From: Rhabditoides inermis
Taxonomy: Eukaryota; Nematoda; Chromadorea; Rhabditida; Rhabditidae
DNA length: 64,000 bases
NCBI GenBank assembly: GCA_963966185.1
Contig: CAWZYM010000060.1
Location: forward strand, 120,001 to 184,000
Reading direction: 5' to 3'
The translations under genes were made by a program, and so were the position numbers. Positions within the stretch are counted from its first letter, which is position 1; every line of letters starts with the position of its first letter. Shown in pieces: positions 24,296-36,100 of this stretch. The notes below the pieces were generated by a model. That model ran no database searches, was not told where the DNA came from, and was given only the letters and a program-made list of their open reading frames with translations.

Positions 24296-24613
24296 AAAAC
24301 AATTGGTTCAATACTTGAATAACTGAATAACATCTTAAATATTATTCCTTATAAAAAACAACTATATATATGAAATAACTAATCAATAAATGAAATATAA
24401 ATTGTTGTAGAGAAATGTAGCAATCATCCGATACCTAAAACGAAAATGTTCAAATTTTCCCGCAGTTTATCAATAGATGTGCAGACTATTATCGCTGCGA
24501 GAACCAGTGGGCGGAGCAGGTGGAATGGTTTCTAGGGTATAGAGACCGCCCTCGTCGCCTTGCTCTCTTCACTTGAACTCGGTTACGGCACCGAAAGTCA
24601 CAGCTTCTTCGAC

Positions 24614-25633
24614 AATGGGCAAGGACGAGGGTTTCAACTCCAAGAAGTTCTTCCTGGACCTGGCTACCGGAGGAACCGCTGCCGCTGTCTCGAAGACTGC
24701 TGTCGCTCCCATCGAGCGTGTGAAGCTCCTCCTCCAGGTATAACTTTGTTTTCTTTGCTTCATTTATTTCAAATTTTCGTAAGTTAATTTTTATCGATTT
24801 TAGGTCCAGGATGCTTCCAAGGCCATCGCCGTCGATCAGCGCTACAAGGGCATCATTGACGTTCTCGTCCGTGTTCCCAAGGAGCAGGGAGTCTCTGCTC
24901 TGTGGCGTGGAAACCTTGCTAACGTCATCCGTTACTTCCCTACCCAGGCCCTGAACTTCGCCTTCAAGGATACCTACAAGAAAATCTTCCTTGATGGACT
25001 TGACAAGAAGAAGGACTTCTGGAAGTTCTTCGCTGGAAACCTTGCTTCCGGAGGAGCCGCTGGAGCCACCTCTCTCTGCTTCGTCTACCCTCTTGATTTC
25101 GCCCGTACTCGTCTTGCCGCCGATATCGGAAAGGGAGACTCTCGCGAGTTCAAGGGACTGGCTGACTGCCTCATGAAGATCGTCAAGTCTGATGGACCCA
25201 TCGGACTCTACCGTGGATTCTTTGTCTCGGTGCAGGGTATCATCATCTACCGCGCCGCGTACTTCGGAATGTTCGACACCGCCAAGATGGTGTTCGCTTC
25301 CGATAAGAAGCTCAACTTCTTCGCCGCCTGGGGAATTGCTCAGGTGCGTTTCTTAATGGCTTTCTCTATAACTGGACCAATGTTTTTTTTCAGGTTGTGA
25401 CCGTTGGATCTGGAATCCTCTCGTACCCGTGGGATACCGTCCGTCGTCGCATGATGATGCAGTCTGGACGCAAGGACATTCTTTACAAGAACACCCTGGA
25501 TTGCGCCAAGAAGATTATCCGGGACGAGGGTATGGCCGCTATGTTCAAGGGATCTCTGTCCAACGTCTTCCGTGGAACCGGAGGAGCTCTCGTTCTCGCT
25601 ATCTACGACGAGATCCAGAAGTACATCGCGTAA
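24614..25633 (+). CDS. ant-1.1: ADP/ATP translocase of the mitochondrial inner membrane
   Basis: The carrier exchanges matrix ATP for cytosolic ADP. Three exons (24614-24737, 24804-25343, 25394-25633) give a protein of about 300 residues. It has three tandem mitochondrial-carrier repeats, each with a PX(D/E)XX(K/R) motif: [16 protein letters not shown] and YPWDTVRRR. The nucleotide-carrier signature RRRMMM is present ([10 protein letters not shown]). Six membrane helices are expected from the family. Codon use is strongly biased, as in aconitase. The ATG follows a short leader with no acceptor. It is divergent from abcf-2 and convergent with cdk-5. The symbol assumes orthology to the worm ant-1.1; a paralogue of the same family is possible. 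Confidence 0.95.
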
Positions 25634-25998
25634 ATCTAGTATTCGAACCTGTTGTCAGATTTTTAACTTGCTATATACATTGTTAATAATTTGCAATGTT
25701 TCACCGTCTGATAGTAACTTCAGGATCGCAGCATTGTTAGATCTGTAGCTGCTAGTGGATATTCGTGATCTAGGGTTTGATATTGTTGGATAGTGCGCCC
25801 CGTGAACATAAAGAAAATCTTTAACCATATCACTTGATTGTTGAGTGTAGGCAATTTGTATTTTCAATAAAAATACCATCTAATCATGTTTTCACGTTTT
25901 GGCTTAGGTGGTGTTTGCGATCATTTGGGAAAATCTCACATTAAGCAAAGGGTTTGAGAGCAGTATATTCACGAGATCTCAATGGCAGCAGAGTTTAT
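25634..25998. other. Convergent 3' interval, translocase / cdk-5
   Basis: It contains AATAAA at about 25866 on the plus strand for the translocase. Next to the cdk-5 stop an imperfect duplicate of the last cdk-5 codons is found (25967-25995). No further gene is seen. Confidence 0.6.
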
Positions 25999-28693
25999 TC
26001 ACGTTATCTCAATGGCATCAGCGAAGTAAGGATGACGAAGAGCCGTTTCCGCATCCAACCGTCCTGACGGATTGCAGACGAGGAGACTCTGCAATTGTTT
26101 CGTCAGCTGTTACTGTTATAGAACAACTGTTTGACATGCACTGATCAACAACAACAATAGTCGAATGATAAACCAGAAGAAACAGTCGATGATTTTTGTT
26201 TTTGTTTCTAATAATTAAAATGAGAATAAGAACCGATACTATCAAGAACAATTGATAGAAAAGCTAAACTATATAGCAAGTCTAGAATGATTGCGCAGAG
26301 AAAGATATGAAGAAGCACATAGTAGCACAATCGAACACTCGCATAGGCATTTATAACTTAACCTGTAGCAAATCTCTTCCTTTGGATGATATATTCGGCA
26401 CCACTTGTCCAAACGTCATCGAAGAATGATATAGCGGCATCGGCTGCAACCACAATGTATCCACTTTTCTCAACTATTATCACGTATGTATGCCAGGTTT
26501 GTACGAGCCAATCAATAGCTTATCCGTGAAATTAGTAGCGTAGTGGACTTATCGCTATCTTTCGTCTTTTCTCTTTAGGCCCCATTATACTTTCACGCTG
26601 ACGCTCCCGTGCAAAAGATGCACCTATCGATTTTGATCACGCTGCGTCAACGAAATCAATAGTTGCATCTTTTGCACGGGAGCGTTAGCGTGAAAGTATA
26701 ATGGGGCCTTGTCATTGTCGGGGTTCGGGTGACACGCACGCGGACCTCTCTCCCCTCCCCTCCTTTCTCTCTCTCGCTGGGTAAGAGGGAACGGAAAGGA
26801 AAGAGCAAAGAGAAGAGGGTTTGCAAAGTTTGCCACGCCAGCTCTCGAAATATCACATATTGTCGAATGTGGTTGAGTGTGTGGTTGTGGGGACTAAAAT
26901 CGGCATAATGAGAGAATGAACAGATGGGGATTGTAAGAATCGATACGCGGCAGTGGTCCGCGCGGACCATGCACTCTTAAAGGACGACACTCCATTGGAT
27001 ATGCGTTATGAGCAGAACAAGGGGACCTTGAATTCGGGCAGCTGGGAGAGTCCCGGCCAGGTATCGTCGGTCGGTGTGCCGAGCAACTTGAAGATGCGCT
27101 TCAACTGATCATCCACATCAGCTCCAGGGAACAGCGGACGGCCCGCGTTTGAAATCTCTGTAAAGAGACTATTACCCTTGTATAGCGAGGTTCTCAGGAG
27201 GAATTCCGACCATCATTACAACACGCAAAATACGTGTGCATGATCAGTGAATTTCCGTGAAGTTGCGCTGTAAAGCCGGGGACCTCAGGATAGCAGAGAG
27301 AAAAGTGCAAAAAAGTTCGCCGCGCGCAAGGCACAGAAAGAGGGGAGGAGAGGGAGAAGCGGAGAAGGTAAGGAACATCACGTGCTCCACTCGTATAAAT
27401 CTATTAAATATATAAATAAAACATAAATAAAACAATAAATAAAACACAGTAAATAAAACACAGTGACAATACGGGGATCGTCAAAAATCTGATACTCACC
27501 TGCGAAAATGCATCCGGCAGACCACATGTCAATAGACCAGTTATATAATTTAGCACCGAAAAGGACGTCCGGGGGACGATACCATAGCGTGACGACCTGT
27601 AGAATACAACATATCATAACGATCTCGCGAATGATATCAGTTTACCTCCGCACTGTAGCAGCGCACTGGGATGCCAATTGCGCGAGCCAGTCCGAAATCC
27701 GCAAGTTTCAACTGCCCGTTCGAGTTTATCAGCAGGTTCTGTGGTTTCAGATCACTGAAACATAACTTCATTTATCTATTCATTAACAAGGAAACGAATG
27801 GTTTGGAATGGTTGTTTTATACCGCGCTTCACAAGCCATCCCAAAAAATGTGTATGAAACAAAGATGATAAAACAAGACGTGCCGATGAAGAACATGGTG
27901 GTTGTGGCAGAAGGCAAGACCGCGGAGAAGCTGCAGCATGAGCGAAGAAGCTACCTGAATATTATGAAATGAAATGAGCATGCTGCATCACATGTTCCCC
28001 GCGAGAATTAAACGAGGTGGGAAAGTCAAGAAGCTAGGTTTTTAAAGCTCGATTTGACTTGACATTCTGAAACACATTTCATACAAAATAATTTTTTCGC
28101 TTAACCATTGAGAAGTATTGAGTTATAACCAAAACAATAGAAATATATTATCTAAAAGGTTCTATATATCATATTATGCATTCACTAGAATTTGATAGCT
28201 TACCTGAGGGTCAATATGGCCGTTGAGTGAATCAAAAAACTTTTTGAGATCCTGATCGCAGTATTCGAATACCAAAGTGAGTTTGCTGCAATGTGATTGG
28301 ATTTGAAATAAAGGGGGAAAGGTAACTCACTTGTCGGAATGTATGATGTCGTAGAGGCGGACGACGTTGCGGTGCTTCAGCTCGCGGAGAATGCAGATCT
28401 CTCGCAGTGCCGACGACGGAACACCCTCAAATGTATACAACCAATGTCATATCATATACAAAAGATCTTAATATCAATTCCTTCACAATTATTTACATAT
28501 CACAAACAGAATGAAAGATCACCTCGTCGTCGTCGTCAAGACGGACCCTCTTGAGTGCGACCACCTCCTGCGTCTCCTTGTGACGCGCCTTGAACACCGT
28601 TCCGTACGTGCCTCAACGCAGACCAATCATTATATAAGCAAATTAACTCTCGACACCTTCTCCGATCTTGTCGAGTTTGTCGTATTTCTGCAT
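25999..28693 (-). CDS. cdk-5: Cyclin-dependent kinase 5
   Basis: CDK5 is a proline-directed Ser/Thr kinase of neurons, activated by p35-type partners. Nine exons cover the whole kinase: [19 protein letters not shown] (glycine loop), VVALKRVRL (catalytic Lys), PSSALREI (the CDK5 version of the PSTAIRE helix), [12 protein letters not shown] (catalytic loop), LADFGLARA (DFG), [34 protein letters not shown], and a C-terminal lobe encoded by two separated exons near 26393-26443 ([15 protein letters not shown]) and 25999-26096 ([18 protein letters not shown]). The intron before these last exons (about 26444-27023) holds a palindromic MITE and makes the gene look truncated at first sight. The exon ending in VLHR uses a GC donor at 27883-27882; no GT fits there. 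AATAAA overlaps the bases just after the stop. Confidence 0.95.
26577..26709. mobile_element. Palindromic MITE in cdk-5 intron
   Basis: Two arms of about 57 bp starting AGGCCCCATTATACTTTCAC are near-perfect reverse complements (three or four mismatches) around a short loop. In the intron transcript it would form a long hairpin. The target-site duplication is unclear. Confidence 0.85.
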
Positions 28694-29266
28694 AGTTGCG
28701 CGAAAATGTGATGTGAATTGAAGGAAATGAGTCTTGACCGCTCACTGCATTTAAGGCAGCAATGAATAAACAATGGATCAGTTCGTGGGACAAATCAGTT
28801 CGTGGGATATGATGAGAGGAACTAACTCTCTTGCGCGAATCGATCCATTTTAATCAGCTGTTTCCCGCGGTAGCGCAAAGACATACCAATTATATCGTGC
28901 TGGGACCCCACTGGGCGGGTAGTTTTAATATCGGATATGTTTCTTCAAGTCAATTTTCCCCTCATTTCACCTTATATATATATTTTGCATATTCTAGCAT
29001 TATGTATTTATTCAATGTATGGTAGTGAATGTTAATGTTTTATGTCCCATTACTCCAAAAACGACCTGCAATAGGCAAGGCTTCGGCTTAAGAAAAATAT
29101 TTTCACATTCGATTCAGACGCCATTGTGAATTTTAGAAGTGGTTTGAATGCTCACCACTCCACCTGTTCCCATGTGTGTGTGTGGATAGTGTGAGAATGA
29201 GAATGGCACGACGTGCCTTGTCTCTTGCCTTGTCGTGCCATCATCGGTTGGCATGAACCTGTTCCG

Positions 29267-29307
<41 letters not shown>

Positions 29308-30185
29308 TTCTCTTCGGGTCGTTTTCGTTGTACTAAACAATAGAATCGTTATTCGAATCACGTCGTGGTGAGAGACTTTCTTTCCCCCCCCCTTTTTTTT
29401 AAATTTGCCTGTGCGTGACTCTCCGCTGCCTCTCGAACGACACGTAGTTTAGTGGCCCGCCGAGTAGTGAGAGTGGAACGGGCGTTTTCATTTTCAGTTT
29501 TCTAGATTGACAGTATCTATGTAACGGGTGCATGCAAGGTCGAGAGTAGTGTGTCTGTGTGTACATGTTGTTTGCGCAGCGCATGTATTGTGCTACTCGA
29601 GTATTGGGATAGGGTGTGCCTCCGCCGACTGTCCACTTCTCTGCCCCGTCACTCGGTCGGCCGCGCACTCTGCGCTCTCCAATCTCTCACTCCCTCTAGT
29701 ATCACTCCCTCTATGTTTGTCCCCGCCGAGAGAGGCTCATAACTTATTACCCACACGTTCTCTTTTCCTCGCTGTACTCTCGCATCGCTAATTCATACTA
29801 TCATCTAATTGTAAATCGGCATTGCCCGTATGTGGTATCGCATTTCTCCCCTCCCCTACTCGGTATTCATCACCCGTATCGCTTCGGCGTTGTTGTTGCA
29901 TCGTACGTGGCCAATTTGAGGGAGATCGGGCTGCGTATCACGTATCGATCGCGGCTGCCGATCTGCTCTCAAGTGTCGAGTGTGCGCATTACGACACATA
30001 GCCATGCTCTCACAATGCCCTCTCCAGCTGATGCGATTTGCTGTTTCGCGCGGGTTTTTGCCAAGCACGGGCGGACCGCACTTGCCCTCACATGGCCCGC
30101 CCACCCCTCCCTCCCTCTCTCACCCGTCGCGTGCCTGTTGTTGTTTGTTTCTGCTTCGTGTGCCTAGCAGCTGTGCTTGCAGAGG
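28694..30185. other. Divergent intergenic region, cdk-5 / F-box gene
   Basis: It contains a TC microsatellite at about 29270-29312 and pyrimidine-rich stretches, but no supported exon. It should hold promoters for both flanking genes. Confidence 0.55.
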
Positions 30186-30800
30186 ATGTTGTTGGCGGAA
30201 GGTGATGTGATCGAAGATCCGCCGTGTCCCATGGACTGCTGCGAAGACGCGCCCTTCCTCCCAAACGAGATATGGGTACAGGTGAGTGAGTTGGTAACCA
30301 TTTGAATGCTGGATCTGTGTATAATGTAATGGAGTCTGTGTTGTACATTCTATGTTTTCAGGTGTTTTCTCACTTGCCGCCTGCCGACCTCATATTCGGT
30401 GCATCGCATACATGTCAGCACTGGCGGAGGGTCATACGTACGCACGCAAGCAGATTGCCCATGTAAGTTGCGTCTCATCAATAAATCAATCAATCATCTG
30501 CTGTGGTTTGAAGTTGTTATGATGCTGTTCTGCAACTGGATGTTATATTGTTGTTGTGTAAAGTTGACTGGCTGTTGTTTGCAGGTTGACAGCACATTGC
30601 AGTGTGGAAGTGATAGATATTGACGACTCTCTAGTCTACTGTGACGGATCCGACATTGACATCACGTATGCCTTCACCATATACGACACTGCAGCCAGCG
30701 GTCTGTCTCTTTTGCATCATTGAGTGCTTCTAATCCAACTCCTGAGTTCGCCTCCTTCCAGCTGGTTACAATTTGGCGTGCGTTCGTGTCGATACACTCA

Positions 30801-30846
<46 letters not shown>

Positions 30847-31102
30847 CACTCTACGTCTACGCTGCTGTGCATTTGGTCGTAGGTATTGAGAGGCTGGGAA
30901 AAAACAGAGGAAGGGAGTATCAAGCGGCAAAAATAAGGGTATTTGCATGGGTTTAGAAGGAGAGAGAGGGGGGGTTGTTTGTGATTGTATGGATGATTGG
31001 GTATTACAGATTTCCGCCACTCGTTGTATCAATGTCGCGGAGGTACTGACACTAACTATGCAGAGATCATAGCCTCTCATGGAAAGTGAGTGGAGAGTGG
31101 AG

Positions 31103-31137
<35 letters not shown>

Positions 31138-32664
31138 GGTGGTGGAGAGATGTTTCGTTGTAGTTTCTCCGGTCTGCTCACAGAGCTCTTTCCCTTTAAG
31201 GGAGATTCGGAGACGTGCCGAAAACCACGCAAGTTTGACAGAGAAGTCGCCATTTTGGTGGGTTGATTGATTGTTTCGATTGATTGACGTATATTAAGTG
31301 TGTGTTTACAGTTGATGAGCCATATGCGCGTGTCATCGATTCGTTTTGAAGTGATCAAAGAGGGTCGACGGACATATGCAAGACTGCGAGACAATCGTTT
31401 CGTTCACGCTCTCGAATGGATACGCGACAATTGCGGACACCTCGCTGTTCGGTCGGTGCTCCCTCCCTGCTCCCTCCCTTTCACTGCTCCCTTCCCGTCT
31501 TCTCTACTGCTCCCTGCTCCCTGCTCCTGCTCGGTCCTTCTCACCCTCCCTTTTTCAGCGCTCTCACCCTCTACTCTATCACTCCGAAGTTTGAGTGGTG
31601 TTGGTCGGAGGAGTCTGTGTGTGCTCTTGCGTCTCTCGATGGCGTGGAGTGTATTTCATTGGAGAACATGCTGGACCTGGACTGTCACTCGAAGAGACTC
31701 CCTTTCCCACTCGCTCACGCTAAGCAGATACGCATGAAGTAAGTCTCATTGATTAAACAGTTCGTATTGTTAAAGTAGATCTGACGATTATCGTGGTTTA
31801 GATTCCACATCCCGAGACGCTTGCAGTAAGTGGAGAGAGTCTTGTTGTGGTTGTAGCGTGGTTGATTCTATTGTCTGGTGTGCGTAGTGTGGTTTGGTTT
31901 TTTTTTCTAATGAGCATGTAAGATGCGTTCTATTTTTTGTGATGTTTCTATTTTAGATTCGAGCAGCATGGAATGGCGCGTGACGAGGCCCAGCCGTTAG
32001 TACTCCTCAATCTGGACGGTAGGGGGGGGGGGAGAAAGAGAGAGGGGGAGGGAGGAAGGGGGAGAAGGGGGAGCTGAAAGGGAACGTGTGCGTCTTTAGG
32101 TTCGTTCCTGCTGTCTCTGGCCCGAGCACACGTTCGCTCTCTTGTGTGGGAGTGCTATTCGCACTCTCCCCGAGCTGTGGCCTCCATCACTGCCGACGAC
32201 ATTGCCATATTCATCAAGGTGCTGTTGTGTGTTCTCGTTGTGCTGCCTTGCCCCTGTCTACTGATGGCGGCCCCGACTCTCCTCCCTTCAGATCCTTCTA
32301 CTCCTTGCTTGCAGGCTTGGCGGGGACTGATGGTGCCGTGGCAGATTCGCTGTATCGCCTTCAACACGCTATGTTCGATCAGCGAGTTCCGCACCACAGC
32401 CACCCGCACCGGCCTCTTCCACTCACACTTTCTCCGAGGTGGGAGGCGCCTCCGAGGCCAACGGTTCAACGTGTATCCTTTCAGACATTCCCTACTGTCG
32501 CTTCCGCACCTTCCATCCGTCGGATCCGAATGTGATGCTGGAGTTGGGATGCTATGCTAATGGGGTGAGTGGAGAGAAGAAGAGAGGGGAGTGTGTGTTT
32601 TGTGTTGTAGCAGTCAACTGCATGGACGATTCGCTCTGGCATCCAAGTGACCAAGGCCCGGTGA
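30186..32664 (+). CDS. F-box protein, second gene
   Basis: The first exon ends and the second begins within an F-box: FLPNEIWVQVFSHLPPADLI, followed by ASHTCQHWRRV. This module binds SKP1 in SCF ubiquitin ligases. Downstream exons encode a beta/leucine-rich region that I cannot assign: LTAHCSVEVIDIDDSLVYCD, SSIRFEVIKEGRR, ITPKFEWCWSEESVC, and a terminal part ending SGIQVTKAR then TGA. Exon joins were phase-checked from about 31310 to the stop; those between 30700 and 31090 are uncertain because CT runs hide the acceptors. The layout (short acidic N terminus, F-box near the start, many small exons) resembles the F-box gene at 10956-13754, so they may be distant paralogues. Confidence 0.7.
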
Positions 32665-33146
32665 CTTCCTCTCTCAGTTCTCATCCACAGCTCTTCACCC
32701 CACCCACCACAATCATATCCCTTCTATTATAGTATATGCCTTTTTCTATTCGTGTATTTCAAATGCATTCGTATTGTGTGTTGTACATATTAGGGCTCTA
32801 AGCACTTTTGTACAGGTATTGTTGGGTAGATTTGTTTATATCTAACGTGAAAGTCTTTCACTCAGGAATATAGTAGAATTTAAGTGAGAATTTTGTTGTT
32901 GTTTTTTATTAAGAAATCGCTTTATGATACTATATTGAACAGATGAACCGTGATTTGTACAGACATGGAAATACACGTGTATGGTATGGAAGACCTGGAC
33001 AAAAGAGGGGGGGCTAGGAAATTGACACAAAATTGAAATATGCAAGCTAATGCACCGGAGGAGGTTGGAATAACGTGACTTGACTAGAAGAAATGAAGGA
33101 CCAACTCGGATAGCTATGTTGAAATATGTGAGGATACTGATCCGAG
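32665..33146. other. Convergent 3' interval, F-box gene / astacin
   Basis: This interval lies between two stop codons facing each other. It is AT-rich, with no supported exon. Confidence 0.6.
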
Positions 33147-36100
33147 TTAGCCCCTCTTGTTGGCGGGCAGAGTGCCTTGCGCCGCTGTGAGGTAGGCATA
33201 GCAGGAGTAGGCTCGGTTGATCCTATTCAGGTCCGAACGCGAGAAGTCGGTGCTCTTGCCCATTAGACGAGTGTACACCGCCTGAAACGATGTGTATCAC
33301 ACTATCTTATCCACTTCTATTAGTGCATGTTCTATTTTATCTTCCGTCTCCTCTTTCCCTTACCTCCCTTACCTGCTTAGCCTCAATTGTGTTCTTTCCA
33401 TTCCGGCTTCCCTCATTGCTCTCATAGTGCATGATAGAGAAGTAGTCATACGCCTCTCCGTAGTACGACAGACCCAGACCGCTCAGCTTGTCGAAGTCAG
33501 TGTTGGCACCTGGAAGGGTAGGGTGAGGGGGAGGGATGAAGGGGAGGGAGGAGAGAGGGACGAGAGAGAGGAGGAAGGAAGGGCGGTGAGAGCAAGGGAG
33601 GGAGAGACTCGTACCGGGTATGATGTTCTGATACAGGATGGATACGTATCCATCGCGGTCATCTCGTTGGTGCTCGTGGATGAAACCTGTAAAAGATGGT
33701 TCCTTCCAATCACTTGTACTCATTCAATCTATTATTTTCTCTCAATTCCTTTGCATGATACTTCCTTGTTGGAGGATAGAAATTGTCAACGCTCACGTCC
33801 TCGTCGTGCCCCCCGGGAGTCTGTTTGCCTGTGCATGCAGACTGCTAAGTTCAAGTGTTGACTACCTTCGAGTCAAGGAATTGTCACCCTTTGACAATAC
33901 GACAGGCATTATGCCCAACATATGCGATCATCGCAAAGAACCAGGACCCACTACGTGTCCTACAATGTCCGTTCTGCCAGAAGTTTTGCAGACCGGAGCC
34001 TGCTCTCGGAGGAGCTCGAGCGGCACGGAGTGGACGTGGCGATGCTGCGGGAGACCCGAATCGACCGGACGTGCTGCGATTCCTTGCGGTCCTTGCGGTG
34101 ACTGTCGCTATCTCCACCTCCGCCAACGTCAACGTGCTCGCCATCAACCCTCTCTCGCCCCGACTCATCTACGTGGATGCAGAGGTACGAGGAAAGAAGA
34201 CCCGCATCGTGTCGGCGCATGCGCCAACCGAGGATGCCGAGGAGGTGGAGAAGGACAAGTTCTTTGACGAGCTGGCCAAGATTGTGAGATCGGCCGGCAA
34301 GTCAGAGCTCGTCCTCGGACTTGACTCGAACAGCCGCGTGGCTGCCGACGCCAGCCCAGCAATGGGCAGGTGGAGGCGTGCTGCCGACTGCACAAGCGAC
34401 AACGGTCAGCGGATAGTGGATCTGCTGGAGAGTTACGACCTTATCGTGGCGTTGGTCTGGCAGCGCAACCGTCCCTGGCAGCGCGCAACCTGGAGGAAGA
34501 ACTGCATCGTGAGGCCGCACCAGATCGACTACCTGCTCGTCAAGAAGAGCCAGGCCGGCGCCGTCCTCTCCAGCAAGAGCCTGCCGGACTTCAAATACGA
34601 CTCGGATCACATCCCCGTGGTTCTTGTCGTGAATGGATCCGAAACGCGCCGTCGCTCGTTCTACCAGAAGAGACCGCCCCGCCTCGATTCTCGCCTGCTG
34701 ATCACGGATGGTGACGTGCGCGCGGACTACTGAGGGATAGTGGAGAAGAACCTGCAGGAAAGGCAGAAGAAAGGAGAGACAGATGCTGACTTGTGGACGG
34801 CTGCAGTTCAGCAGGCAGCCAAGGAGGCGATCCCAACTCAAGCACAGTCGCCTCTTCCGGTCACTCGGCCGCGCTGCGCCGCGTCTCTCTCACTCACTGA
34901 AGGTGGAGAAGAAGCACGATGGAGCGTCAGTAAAGGAATCCTTGTGCTACGCGAGCATGCTGCTGGCGAAGCAGAGAGGAAAGCTGAAGGCCTACCGTCA
35001 ACTCAAGGCGGAGCTGCGGAGGATCCGGAAGAAACAGTGGGAGGAGGAATGGATGAGGAGGAGCAAAGAGTTCGAGGACGCTTAAGAAAGGCAGGATGCC
35101 CGCACAGCATTCTCTTTGCTGAAGCGGTACAGCGGGAAGTGGAGCAGGACGACGCCCGTCAGACGAGCAGCACGGATTCCGCCCTGGAAGGTCCACCATC
35201 GACGCCGTCTTCTCTCTGAGACGGATCGTCGAGCTGCGTGCCCGATTCAAGAAGCCGACTTACATCATCTTTGTCGACTTCCGGGCAGCATTCGACAGTC
35301 CCGATCGAGACCGCCTCTTCGATGCGGTGCGCGCCGACGGAGTACCAGCCCCGCTAGTCGACCTTCTACGAGACCTGTACAGCCGTACTACTGCCGCTGT
35401 CCGCACTCCTTGCGGAATCACGCAGCAGTTTGCCGTCCGGACTGGAGTGCGCCAAGGATCCGTCTGCGGCCCGCTCCTGTTCAACTATGTCATCGACGAC
35501 GTGATGCGACGTGTTGTGGAGGAGTGTGGAGGAGGAGTGGAGCTGCACCCGACAGGACGGAAAGTCACCGACCTCAACTACGCGGATGACATCGCTCTGC
35601 TTGGAGAAGACCCTGTTAACCTGCAGAAAGCTGTCGACCATCTCAGTCTCCTCGCTGCCTCGTACGGTCTGACCCTCAGGCCGGACAAGTGCGAGTCGAT
35701 GACCATCTCGCGAGGAGTAAAGGAGGAGTTCACTGTCAATGGAAAGAAGATCGCGCTGACCAACAACTTCCGCTACCTCGGTTCGTGGATTAGCAGCGAC
35801 GCCGACCTTACTAAGGATGTGGAGGCGCGAATCGCCCAAGCCTGCTCCGCGTTTAATTCGCTGAAAAAGGTTTTGTGGAGATCGAGCGTCGCCAATCACG
35901 TCAAGCTGCGGATCTACCTCACCGCCATTCGACCTGCGATGCTCTACGGATCCGGTACTTGGGCTCTCAATAAAAAGCTCGAGGAGAAGCTGGATACGGC
36001 GGAATGCAAATTCTTGTGCCGGATGCTAGGCTACTTCTACCCAAACCGTCGCCACAACTCGCAGTTGTATCGGGATGTAAACAACATCTACTCCCGTCTC

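Noticed and set aside
27006..28693. Truncated CDK5 pseudogene
   Set aside because: At first the kinase seemed to stop after LPEFK. The missing C-terminal lobe was found in two exons at about 26443 and 26096, beyond a MITE-containing intron.
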